DNA of 64,000 nucleotides from Synechococcus sp. RedBA-s. GTDB taxonomy: Bacteria; Cyanobacteriota; Cyanobacteriia; PCC-6307; Cyanobiaceae. Positions 18,584-26,497 of the stretch are shown here, piece after piece. Where the stretch lies: assembly GCF_024345495.1 (NCBI RefSeq), contig NZ_JAGQBF010000004.1, positions 48,633 to 112,632 on the forward strand. Reading direction: 5' to 3'. The position numbers and the translations under genes are program-made. Each line of letters begins with the position of its first letter. The first letter of the stretch is position 1. A model generated the notes under the pieces. It searched no databases. It saw nothing but the letters and a program-made list of their open reading frames with translations, and had not been told where the DNA came from.

Positions 18584-18606
18584 CTCAGGCAGTCTCTGCC
18601 TGAGAT
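18582..18606 (-). repeat. Perfect 10-bp hairpin over the transposase start codon
   Basis: ATCTCAGGCA, a 5-base loop GTCTC, then TGCCTGAGAT. The arm covers the ATG of the transposase frame at 18581-18583. In mRNA this would bury the start codon, a known way of limiting transposase translation from read-through transcripts. Confidence 0.55.
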
Positions 18607-18995
18607 GCAATCGGGAATCACGCCGCCGTCAAGGGCTTAGCCGTAGCGATGTTCGCTCCGAGCTGTCCCGACCCCTGAATGGGTACTGAAGTGGAGGGAG
18701 TCTTTGGCTCTGGCAAGCGAAAGTATTCACTGAGGCTGATCATGGCGAGGCTCGCCCACGGCGCTGCAACCTCAATCTTCATGAGTTTCCTGGTGATGTG
18801 TGCCGAGAAGATCCTGAGGTTTCTCTGCCTCTTTTTTGTGTTCATTTTTGCCTGTCTCTGCAGCCTTCTCCGGCTTCATGTCTCACCAGGGAAGGCCTGG
18901 ACAATTACTGACAAAAGATGGAACGATTGGCCTGTCATCGCATAGACGTGACCATGGCCTGCGTAAGCCCTCCGCAGATGCCCGTTGCGGCGCGA
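18607..18995. other. Gap between IS66 relic and kinase relic
   Basis: About 390 bases. Open frames exist on both strands (minus 18618-18845, plus 18679-18945), but neither has recognisable motifs. It probably holds one IS end and the eroded 5' part of the histidine kinase gene. Confidence 0.3.
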
Positions 18996-19680
18996 TGTGG
19001 CGTCGGCTGGTTTTCAGGAGTCCCGAATTACATACCCCGATCACCTTGATTAGTGTCTATTCCCAGAGTTTGCAGCGCCGGTCCGGTGGATGGTCTTCCA
19101 GCGCAGAGCTGCAGTGCATCGCCAGGGAGGCTGAACAGATGGGCCTGATGGTCAGCGAACTGCTCGACATCGCCAGGGAGGAGGCGGGCCGCTTAGAACT
19201 GGGCCGTGACTCACTGGATTTTGATGATGTTCTGCTCGTGGCCTTTGAAAGGCTCGAGCCCATCGCCGCCTCTCGCCTGCGGCTGCGCTTGCCCCAGGAC
19301 GGTGCTCAGCCCGTGGGTCTGGGAGATGGCGAGAGTCTTCAGCAGTGCCTGACAAACCTGGTGGACAACGCCCTAAAATACAAACCGTAGGACTCCACTA
19401 TCGAACTGCTCAGTTCGGTTGGCGCCACTGAGGTGGGTCCACGTGGACGACCATGGGCCGGGGGTACCTCTGGCGGAATAGGAGCGCATCTTTGAGCTCT
19501 TTGTTCTTGGTACATCTCAGTCCGACACCAGTGGGAGTGACATCGGACTGGCGATGGTGCGCTTGCTGATGCGGCGGATGGGCGGTGATGTGCGCGTGGC
19601 CCCAACCCCCGGCGGCGGTGCCGACTTTCAGCTGGTGCTCGAGCGGATGACGCTCAGATCTTCGGATCCCCCTCCCTGAG
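18996..19680 (+). pseudogene. Sensor histidine kinase relic
   Basis: The dimerisation/phosphoacceptor region reads SPELHTPITLISVYSQSL, where the family has S-H-E-L-R-T-P; the acceptor His is Pro here. It continues with LMVSELLDIAREEAGRLELG and the N box LQQCLTNLVDNALKYKP. It then meets TAG at 19388-19390, a frameshift near 19430, the G1 box DDHGPGVPLAE, a second TAG at 19479-19481, and the tail RIFELFVLGTSQSDTSG and IGLAMVRLLMRRMGGDVRV. The sensor part is lost. The last bases overlap the convergent response regulator gene. Confidence 0.8.
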
Positions 19681-20355
19681 AATGAAGCCCACGCCGCGTA
19701 CGGTCTGGATCAAGGTAGGAAAACCACTACGTTCGATCTTCTTACGCAAATAGCGGATATATACATCGAGCAGGTTGGCGTCGCCTACAAAGTGCTCACC
19801 CCACACGTTGTGAAGAAGTGCTTGACGTTCCTGTACCCTACTGGGGTCTTTGAGCAAGGCCAACAGCAGGTTGTACTCCCGCACTGTGAGCTGGATTTCT
19901 TCTCCGCCACGGCTCACTTCGTGGCTGGCGGTGTTCACCCGCAGGTCAGCGAAGCTCAGCACAGTCTCGTTGTTGTTGCTGGACCCACTGCGCCGCAGCC
20001 TGGCCCGTATCCGCGCCAGCAGTTCCTCGATCGAGAAGGGCTTGATAAGATAGTCATCGGCACCGGCGTCCAAGGCTTGCACTCGCTCGGCCACCGCATC
20101 TCTTGACGTGAGCATCAGCACTGGGATAGTGAGCTCACTGGCTCTCAATCGTCTGCACACCTCCACACCGCTGAAATCAGGCAGGGTCCAGTCGAGCAGC
20201 ACCAGGTCCCAGGGAGCATCGCGCAGCCTGATCAGTGCCTGCTGGCCTGTGCCCACTGCTCCCACCACATAGTTCTCCACCGCCAATTCACCGGCGAGAA
20301 ACCGGCGCAGCTCGGGGTCGTCGTCAACGACCAGCACCCTGTATTGGTGGGTCAT
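19654..20355 (-). CDS. OmpR/PhoB-family response regulator
   Basis: 233 residues. The receiver domain has the acidic pocket DDD at 11-13, phospho-acceptor Asp55 in LVLLDWTLPDFSG, Thr83 and Lys105 in DDYLIKPFSIEELL. The winged-helix DNA-binding domain (about 133-230) includes LTVREYNLLLALLKDPSRV and DVYIRYLRKKIERSGFPTLI, ending with QTVRGVGFIL. Intact. The only adjacent kinase gene is broken, lies on the opposite strand and overlaps it by 27 bases, so the regulator either has a distant partner or is an orphan. It resembles cyanobacterial NblR/RppA-type regulators, but I cannot separate these by eye. Confidence 0.92.
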   Translation of the reverse strand: MTHQYRVLVVDDDPELRRFLAGELAVENYVVGAVGTGQQALIRLRDAPWDLVLLDWTLPDFSGVEVCRRLRASELTIPVLMLTSRDAVAERVQALDAGADDYLIKPFSIEELLARIRARLRRSGSSNNNETVLSFADLRVNTASHEVSRGGEEIQLTVREYNLLLALLKDPSRVQERQALLHNVWGEHFVGDANLLDVYIRYLRKKIERSGFPTLIQTVRGVGFILREGDPKI

Positions 20356-20656
20356 GGAGCTTCTTTAGGTTGTTTCCAGAATGCCTGGATACGGCACAGG
20401 TTGAGGCTTTACCCGTAGCCTGGCTGTCCTTTGTCCTTTTTCGATCGAGAGAGGCAGTGGCTCGCTGCACTCAGACTAGAGGCAGGTAGGCCAAGAACCA
20501 CGTCTGAAATAGGGGCTTGCAAGGCGATGCGGTTGAAGCTCCTGAGCTGAGGCCATGGCATGTCTCGGTTCTTTTCAGCGGCTGCTCGGCCGAGAGGAAT
20601 CAGGGTTCAGCTCCCTGCCCCTGCTCCAGACTGGGCTTGCCCCAGACCGCCGCCCG
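20356..20656. other. Intergenic region between divergent regulator and permease genes
   Basis: About 300 bases holding the 5' ends of two divergent genes. No clear operator, riboswitch or small gene is visible. Confidence 0.3.
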
Positions 20657-21538
20657 ATGACCACCCCGCTGAGCACCGGGCTGCTGCGCCGCTGGCGTCC
20701 CCGCGACCTCTCCGGCCGCATGGCCCGCTGGGGCCTGGTGATCGTGCTGGTGTACGGGTTAATCGCGCTGCTGACGCCGCTGCTGATCCACCTGGGGCTG
20801 CTGGCGGATCCCAATGCCGGCCTCGACAATTCCGTCTACTCCACGCCATCGCTGCAGCACTGGTGCGGCACCGACAGGCTCGGGCGCGACGTCTGCGTGC
20901 GGACCCTCTCCGGCGCCGCCGTGGCGCTGCAGGTGGTGCTACTGGCGCTGGTGGTGGCCCTGGTGATCGGTGTGCCCCTTGGGATGCTCAGCGGTTACCT
21001 GGGCGGCTGGTTCGACCGGGTGCTGGTGCTGCTGATGGACACGCTCTACACCCTGCCGGTGCTGCTGCTCTCGGTGGTGCTGGCCTTCCTGCTGGGCCGT
21101 GGCCTGCCCAATGCGACCGCTGCCCTGTGCGTGGTCTACATCCCGCAGTACTTCCGTGTGGTGCGCAACCAGACGGCCCAGGTGAAGGCCGAGCTCTACG
21201 TGGAGGCCGCCCGCACCCTGGGGGCCGGTCCGGTCTGGATCCTGCGCCGCTATCTGTTCCGCAACGTCATCACCTCGGTGCCGGTGCTGCTCACCCTCAA
21301 CGCCGCCGATGCGGTGCTGGTGCTGGGCGGCCTGGGTTTCCTCGGCCTCGGCCTGCCGGAAACCATTCCCGAGTGGGGCGGCGACCTCCAGCAGGCCCTC
21401 ACCGCCCTGCCCACCGGCATCTGGTGGACCGCGCTCTACCCCGGCCTGGCCATGTTCGTGCTGGTGCTGGGGCTCTCCTTCCTGGGGGAAGGTCTGGAGG
21501 CCTGGGTGAGCGGGGGGGATGGGGGACGTGGAAGTTGA
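20657..21538 (+). CDS. ABC transporter permease, DppC/OppC type
   Basis: About 293 residues (start MTTPLSTGLLRRW; an upstream frame to 20555 looks non-coding). Six hydrophobic helices. HWCGTDRLGRDVCVRTLSGA near 70-90 is the OppC-type N-terminal signature. The EAA loop that contacts the ATPase reads EAARTLGAGPVWILRRYLFR near 188-207. It would import peptides, nickel or a similar small solute. Its ATPase, binding protein and second permease are not in the neighbourhood, so it must work with partners encoded elsewhere. Confidence 0.85.
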   Translation: MTTPLSTGLLRRWRPRDLSGRMARWGLVIVLVYGLIALLTPLLIHLGLLADPNAGLDNSVYSTPSLQHWCGTDRLGRDVCVRTLSGAAVALQVVLLALVVALVIGVPLGMLSGYLGGWFDRVLVLLMDTLYTLPVLLLSVVLAFLLGRGLPNATAALCVVYIPQYFRVVRNQTAQVKAELYVEAARTLGAGPVWILRRYLFRNVITSVPVLLTLNAADAVLVLGGLGFLGLGLPETIPEWGGDLQQALTALPTGIWWTALYPGLAMFVLVLGLSFLGEGLEAWVSGGDGGRGS

Positions 21539-21607
21539 TGAAGTCCCCCACCGCCTCTCGGCAATTAAGCCAGTCCGTCAAGTGATGCCGCGACGGCTTG
21601 CTGGCTG

Positions 21608-22078
21608 TCAGGTGAGGGCACAGGCGATAGTCCCATTCCCATCGATCGTGATTGTGGCTGTGCTGTTTGCTGCTGTTGAAGTTCCAGCGAGACAGCGAAG
21701 TCCCACCGGCCCCGCTGTCCACTGTGCTGTGTAGGTGCCACCGGTAGACGCATCACAGGGTTTTGGATTGGCAACCCCAGCAGCAGCTGGTGGAGTGGGT
21801 ACACCGCCAATGTCTGAAGCGGCGAAGGTCGCACATTCCTTGGCCAGGCCTAGGGCTTCGCCAATGGCCGCTCCCGCTTGGGCTGCATTGCGGGCTTGCA
21901 GGTACTGCGGGAGCGCCACAGCGGAGAGAATGCCGATAACTGCAACAACAATCATCAGCTCCACCAAGGTGAATCCCTTGGTGAGCGGGTTGGAACTGGC
22001 CCGGCGTTGCTTGAGTTGACGAAGGATGGCGAGGCTCGTGTGGGTACGCATGGCGAGAGGTCTCAAGTTGACGTCCAT
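21608..22078 (-). CDS. pilA: Type IV major pilin (PilA-like)
   Basis: About 156 residues. A long basic leader ends KG, then FTLVELMIVVAVIGILSAVA, the canonical type IV pilin helix with Glu at +5. The globular domain carries Cys pairs (KECATFAAS, KPCDASTG, LRCLAG, IACALT). The start at 22078 is preceded by a purine-rich AGAGGGGAA about 9 bases upstream. The ATG at 22051 is an alternative with no such site. The upstream region is AT-rich, as for a strongly expressed gene. Assembled into pili for motility, adhesion or DNA uptake. Confidence 0.88.
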   Translation of the reverse strand: MDVNLRPLAMRTHTSLAILRQLKQRRASSNPLTKGFTLVELMIVVAVIGILSAVALPQYLQARNAAQAGAAIGEALGLAKECATFAASDIGGVPTPPAAAGVANPKPCDASTGGTYTAQWTAGPVGLRCLAGTSTAANSTATITIDGNGTIACALT

Positions 22079-22488
22079 CAGCGTTCCCCTCTTGGCCGGG
22101 TATGGACGGTTGGGCTGCGCCTGATCAATTGAGGGATTACATCCCACGGGCACATGGCAAACTCCGCTCACAGCAGCCTGATTGGCCGCGGGCCCCTTGG
22201 ATGGGCCGTGACCGTCTACCGGAAACCCATAGAAAAAAAGTAAAATAATCAGGCATTCTTAAGTAAACTCTTGGCTATTTATTAGCACTTTATCAGGAAA
22301 GTGATTCTCTTTTCGACGTCTGGCCGTCCCCTGGCTGCGCTCCGGTGTTGTGAGCTGCCTCAGCTCAGGCCTGGCACTGGCTATGGCGCCTGAAGCTGCA
22401 CGGTTGATGGATTTGCGCCGCTTCGCTCAAATCCCACAGACACGAACTGCTGCAGCGGAGTAAGACGGTGTGTGTGCTCTGTGACGTG
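22079..22488. promoter_or_regulatory. AT-rich upstream region of the pilin gene
   Basis: About 410 bases. The stretch 22225-22300 is markedly AT-rich (AGAAAAAAAGTAAAATAATC and following), suitable for the pilA promoter on the minus strand. No specific sigma-factor boxes could be fixed. No gene is seen. Confidence 0.4.
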
Positions 22489-22749
22489 ATGCCCGTCTGG
22501 GTCATTCTTCTGCTGCTCCCCGCCTCGGCGCTGCTGTGGTTGCTGGGAACGTCCAATGGCGACGACGTGATCGGGCTGCTGGAGCGGCTGATTGCCCTCT
22601 GCGGCCTGGCGGTGGTGGTGTTCGTGGCGCGGCCCCTGCTGCTGGAGATCATCGGGGTGAGCGTTGCGCTGTGGTTGCCCCGGGCCCACAGCGGCCAGGC
22701 GGCGCCGCCACTGCCCAATCGCGACGACGTACTCATCCCCTTCCTCTGA
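22489..22749 (+). CDS. Small two-helix membrane protein
   Basis: 86 residues from MPVWVILLLLPASALLWLLG. Helix 1 is at about 2-21 and helix 2 at about 35-60 (LIALCGLAVVVFVARPLLL), followed by a polar tail ending DDVLIPFL. No family recognised. An in-frame GTG at 22468 would add seven residues. Codon use and hydrophobic pattern support a real gene. Confidence 0.55.
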   Translation: MPVWVILLLLPASALLWLLGTSNGDDVIGLLERLIALCGLAVVVFVARPLLLEIIGVSVALWLPRAHSGQAAPPLPNRDDVLIPFL

Positions 22750-22791
22750 TCCCCATCGGCCGGGCGGGTGGCTGCAGGGCGCAGCCTGGCT

Positions 22792-23481
22792 TCAGTAGCG
22801 CAGCTTCAGCGTGCGGGGCAGCTCCTCGCTGATCTCACCGTCTGCCGTAAGCGGGGGGTAGGGGCGCCCCTGGCGGCGGCACCACTCCGCCACCTGGGGG
22901 TAGGCCCACTCGAACAGCAGCCCCTGGCGTGCTCCTGCCGGCAGTCCTTCGCCCGCCTCGGGCACCAGGCCCGCTGCCTGCCGCTGCCGCAGCGCTTCAA
23001 ACAGCAGCACCGCCGCCGCCACTGACACATTCAGCGACTGCACCATGCCGCCGGTGGGGATGAACAGCGGCTGATCCACCATCGCCGCCGCCGCCTCGCT
23101 CAGACCCCACTTCTCCGCCCCCAGCAGGAAGGCCGTGGGGCCACGGAAGTCGCACTGGCGGTAGTCCACGGCGTTGGTGCCCAGCTGGGTGCCGTAGAGC
23201 CGGAAGCCCTGCTGCTTGAGCTGCCCCAGCACCTCCTCCACCCGGCCGTGCGGCCTCAGCGGCACCCACTTCTGGCTGCCCTGGGCGGTGCTGTTGAACG
23301 TGCGCGGCCTCCCCTTCAGGCTCACCACATGGGCCTCCAGCACCCCCACGGCATCGCAGCTGCGCAGGATCGCCGAGAGGTTGTGGGGCTTGTCCACCGC
23401 CTCCAGCACCACGGTGAGATCGGCCATGCGCCGGTCGAGCACGGCGCGGATCCGCTCGAAGCGGCGGGGCAGCAGGGGCAT
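22792..23481 (-). CDS. trmH: tRNA (guanosine-18-2'-O)-methyltransferase, SpoU family
   Basis: 229 residues. SpoU motif 1 is VDKPHNLSAILRSCDAVGV near 29-47. Motif 2 is TAFLLGAEKWGLSEAA near 132-147 and motif 3 IPTGGMVQSLNVSVAAAVLL near 158-177, which builds the deep trefoil knot that binds SAM. The N-terminal helix (RRFERIRAVLDRRMADLTVV) and the C-terminal extension match TrmH. It methylates G18 in the D-loop of tRNAs. Confidence 0.92.
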   Translation of the reverse strand: MPLLPRRFERIRAVLDRRMADLTVVLEAVDKPHNLSAILRSCDAVGVLEAHVVSLKGRPRTFNSTAQGSQKWVPLRPHGRVEEVLGQLKQQGFRLYGTQLGTNAVDYRQCDFRGPTAFLLGAEKWGLSEAAAAMVDQPLFIPTGGMVQSLNVSVAAAVLLFEALRQRQAAGLVPEAGEGLPAGARQGLLFEWAYPQVAEWCRRQGRPYPPLTADGEISEELPRTLKLRY

Positions 23482-23524
23482 GGGCGCAGCGCGGCAGGGG
23501 CGACCGTAGGCCGCCTGCTGCGCC

Positions 23525-24631
23525 TCAGTTCAGCACCGGATCAAGATCGGGGATGAAGGCCAGGCTGTCACCGCTGCTGCGCACCGCCACGCCCCCCTTG
23601 AAGCGGCGGAAACTGCCCTCGTCCTCCTGGGCCTGCCCGCTGTCATCTTCGGCGCGGATTGCCACGCGCCCATCGCTGAAGAAGGCATAGGCGTTGCGGG
23701 AGCCATCGGCCCAGGCCAGGTCGTAAAGGGTGCCGCCGCTGCGGCCGCTCACCTGGCTGATGCGGCAGGGGATCTGCTCCTCCACGCTGCCGGAGGCGCG
23801 GAACAGGCACACCTTGTCGTCGGTGGGGTCGGTCTCAGGCCGGCGCGCTTGAGCGCCTGTGGCGCCAGTCGGCAGCTGCGCCAGGAACGCGCGCACCACC
23901 GTCGACGACACCGCGAAGTTCAAGCCCTCGCTGTCGCCGTATTTGAAGGTGGCGATGCCCGCCACGCAGTTGCCCGCATCCAGCACCGGGCCGCCGGAAT
24001 TGCCCGGGTTCACCGCCGCATCGATCTGCAGGATCTGCTCATTGCCGCGCAGGCTGCTCACCACCCCACGGCTGAGGCTGAACTCCAGGCCCTTCGGGGC
24101 GCCGATTACGAACACCTCCTGGCCCACCGCCGAGGTCTGATCGCGCATGCGCAGCACCTTGCCGCGGGTGCCCTCCACCGCCAGCAGCGCCAGGTCGCTG
24201 GTGGGCGCCTCGCCCGATCCGCGCGCCACCACCCGCGCCCGGTCGCTGCTGCCATCCACCCACTTCAGCCGCACCACCTCGCTGCCATCCACCACATGGG
24301 AATTGGTGGCCAGGTAGGTCATGCCGTCCTGCTGGGCCACCACGAAGGCACTGCCCATGCCGCTGCCCGTGGACACCACCGCCACCCCTTCCCGGGCCGA
24401 GCGGAACACCTCCTCGGCGCTCTGACGGCCGCTGGCGCAGGAGCTGGGTTCAATCGCCGCCCCAGTCGCGGTTTTCGCTGCGGGCGCCGGCAGCGTGGCG
24501 GCCGCGGCCCGGTTGGCCGGCACTTCGGCGGTGGCGCGCATCAGGCCGCAGCCCGAGAGCGCGAAGGCCAGACCGGCGGCCCCCAACTTCAGCCCCCAGG
24601 CACTGCGGCGGATCCTGCTGTTGCTCTGCAT
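23525..24631 (-). CDS. HtrA/Deg-like trypsin-fold serine protease, lipoprotein
   Basis: 368 residues. N-terminal lipoprotein signal with lipobox LSGC (Cys about 29), so it is likely anchored in the membrane facing the periplasm. The catalytic triad is readable: His in YLATNSHVVDGS, Asp in SDLALLAVEG, Ser in NPGNSGGPVLDAGN. The loop VFVIGAPKGLEFSLSRGVVS is typical of S1C peptidases. No PDZ domain follows; instead a C-terminal region of about 90 residues with DKVCLFRASGSVEEQIPCRI may regulate it. Probably a protein-quality or stress protease. Confidence 0.88.
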   Translation of the reverse strand: MQSNSRIRRSAWGLKLGAAGLAFALSGCGLMRATAEVPANRAAAATLPAPAAKTATGAAIEPSSCASGRQSAEEVFRSAREGVAVVSTGSGMGSAFVVAQQDGMTYLATNSHVVDGSEVVRLKWVDGSSDRARVVARGSGEAPTSDLALLAVEGTRGKVLRMRDQTSAVGQEVFVIGAPKGLEFSLSRGVVSSLRGNEQILQIDAAVNPGNSGGPVLDAGNCVAGIATFKYGDSEGLNFAVSSTVVRAFLAQLPTGATGAQARRPETDPTDDKVCLFRASGSVEEQIPCRISQVSGRSGGTLYDLAWADGSRNAYAFFSDGRVAIRAEDDSGQAQEDEGSFRRFKGGVAVRSSGDSLAFIPDLDPVLN

Positions 24632-24718
24632 CGTGGTGGCCCGTGGGGGCTGAAGAACGCTTGAACTCCGTTCTATGGCCGCCAGCCGTGCGCACCAACC
24701 GTCCGCCCGCAGCCGCTG

Positions 24719-25099
24719 ATGACAGGATCTTCCCGTCGCTCACCCCGGTCAGCCCTTGTCATGGTTGATGGCTCCCCGGGCTTTGATCAGCGGGTGTGGG
24801 CAGCCGTGGCCCTGGTGCCCGCCGGCCGGCTCGCCACCTACGGCCAGATCGCCGAGCTGATCGGTGCCTATGGCTGCGCCCGTCAGGTGGGCTGGGCCCT
24901 GCGCCGCCTCTCCCTGCCCTCGGAGGTGCCCTGGCACCGGATCGTCAATGCCCGCGGCTGCATCAGCCTCAGCCTCTCCCGGGAAGGCAGCGACTGGATG
25001 CAGCGGGAGCTGCTGATCAGTGAAGGCATTCCCGTCGATGAACAGGGGCGCCTGCCCCTGCGGCGCTATCTCTGGAGGCCGCCGCCCCTCGCCGTTTGA
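24719..25099 (+). CDS. Alkyltransferase-like protein (ATL), MGMT fold without the reactive Cys
   Basis: 126 residues. It has the MGMT C-terminal-domain core VPAGRLATYGQIAELIG and QVGWALRRL. The active-site PCHR motif is replaced by VPWHRIVNARG: Trp instead of the alkyl-accepting Cys. ATL proteins bind O6-alkylguanine in DNA and hand it to nucleotide excision repair. The start may instead be ATG 24761 (MVDGSPGFDQRV), which aligns better with the family. Its stop overlaps the rsmB start (TTGA). Confidence 0.85.
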   Translation: MTGSSRRSPRSALVMVDGSPGFDQRVWAAVALVPAGRLATYGQIAELIGAYGCARQVGWALRRLSLPSEVPWHRIVNARGCISLSLSREGSDWMQRELLISEGIPVDEQGRLPLRRYLWRPPPLAV

Positions 25100-26478
25100 G
25101 CGCCACCTCAGCTGTCCCCGCCCCGCCCTCTCCAGACCCCGCCGCTATCGGGCTCGATGCCCGGCGCGTGGCCTGGCGGGTGCTGCAGGCCGTGGCCGCC
25201 GGCGCCTACACCGACCTGGCCCTGGAGCGGGAGCTGCGCCGCTCCCCCCTGGCCCCCGCCGATCGCGGCCTGGCCACGGAGCTGGCCTGCGGCGCCATCC
25301 GCCAGCGGGCCCTGCTGGATGGCTGGATCGATGCCCTCGGCAAGGTGAGCGCCGAGCGCCAGCCGCCGCCGCTGCGCTGGCTGCTGCACCTCGGCCTCTA
25401 CCAGCTGCTGTTCACCGCCCGGGTGCCGCCCTCGGCGGCGGTGAGCACCACCGTTGAAATCGCCAAGCGCGATGGCCTCGCCCGCCTGGCGCCGGTGGTC
25501 AATGGCCTGCTGAGGGCCTGCTTGCGCCGCCGCCAACCCCTGGCGGCAGGCGCCGCCCCCTGGGAGCCACTGCCGCTGCCGGCTGATCCCATCGCCTCGC
25601 TGGCCCTGCGTGGCTCCCTGCCCGCCTGGCTGGCCGCCGGCCTGCTGGAGTGGTTGCCCCAGGAGGGGGCCGAGGCCTTCGCTGTGGCGGCCAACCAGCC
25701 CCCCTCCCTCGATCTGCGCGTCAACCGCCTGCGCGCCAGCCGCGAGGGGGTGATCGAGGCCCTCGCCGCCGCTGGCGTCAGCGCCACACCGCTGCCAGAG
25801 CTGCCCTGGGGCCTCAGCCTCGCCGGCCGCAGCGGTGATCTGCGCACCCTGCCCGGCTACGCCGAAGGCCACTGGAGCGTGCAGGACCGCACTGCCCAAT
25901 CGATCGCCCCCCTGCTCGATCCCCAGCCCGGCGAGCGCCTGCTCGATGCCTGTGCCGCCCCCGGTGGTAAGAGCACCCATCTGGCGGAGCTGATCGGTGA
26001 TGCCGGCAGCGTGCTGGCGGTGGATCGCTCCGAAGGCCGTCTGCGCCGCCTGCGCGACAACGCCCAGCGCCTGGGGCTGCAGGCCATTGAGCCCCTCACC
26101 GCCGATGCCGCCCTCCCTGGTGCCCTCGCCGGCGCCAGCGCTGGCCCGCCCTTTGATCGCATCCTGCTGGATGCCCCCTGCTCGGGACTGGGCACCCTGG
26201 CCCGCCACCCCGATGCCCGCTGGCGCATCACCCCCGCCAGCATCACGGAGCTGGTGGCCCTGCAGCGCTCCCTGCTGGAGGCGATGCTGCCGCTGTTGGT
26301 GCCCGGCGGCCGGCTGGTGTACGCCACCTGCACCGTGCACCCCAGCGAAAACAGTGACCTGATCGCCGGCTTCCTGGCGCAGCATCCCGGCTGGCTGCTG
26401 CTGTCGCAGAAGCAGCACTGGCCGGCGGCCCCCAGTGGCGATGGCTTCTACGCCGCGGTGCTGCAGGCTCCCGCCTGA
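25096..26478 (+). CDS. rsmB: 16S rRNA m5C967 methyltransferase
   Basis: 460 residues from a TTG that overlaps the previous stop. The N-terminal NusB-like RNA-binding domain (about 18-150) includes ACGAIRQRALLDGWIDAL. The Rossmann-type methyltransferase domain has the SAM motif LDACAAPGGKSTHLAELIGD (about 278-297), ILLDAPCSGLGTLARHPDAR with one catalytic Cys (about 355-374) and VYATCTVHPSENSDL with the second. Full length. Translationally coupled to the ATL gene. Confidence 0.93.
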   Translation: MSATSAVPAPPSPDPAAIGLDARRVAWRVLQAVAAGAYTDLALERELRRSPLAPADRGLATELACGAIRQRALLDGWIDALGKVSAERQPPPLRWLLHLGLYQLLFTARVPPSAAVSTTVEIAKRDGLARLAPVVNGLLRACLRRRQPLAAGAAPWEPLPLPADPIASLALRGSLPAWLAAGLLEWLPQEGAEAFAVAANQPPSLDLRVNRLRASREGVIEALAAAGVSATPLPELPWGLSLAGRSGDLRTLPGYAEGHWSVQDRTAQSIAPLLDPQPGERLLDACAAPGGKSTHLAELIGDAGSVLAVDRSEGRLRRLRDNAQRLGLQAIEPLTADAALPGALAGASAGPPFDRILLDAPCSGLGTLARHPDARWRITPASITELVALQRSLLEAMLPLLVPGGRLVYATCTVHPSENSDLIAGFLAQHPGWLLLSQKQHWPAAPSGDGFYAAVLQAPA

Positions 26479-26497
26479 AGGGGCGAGCGGGGCGGTT

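Noticed and set aside
18618..18845. Possible small gene on the minus strand next to IS66
   Set aside because: No motif, no ribosome binding site, and it lies in the eroded IS/kinase border.
25108..26418. 436-residue minus-strand frame over rsmB
   Set aside because: Gln/Gly-rich shadow of rsmB, no start context or motifs.
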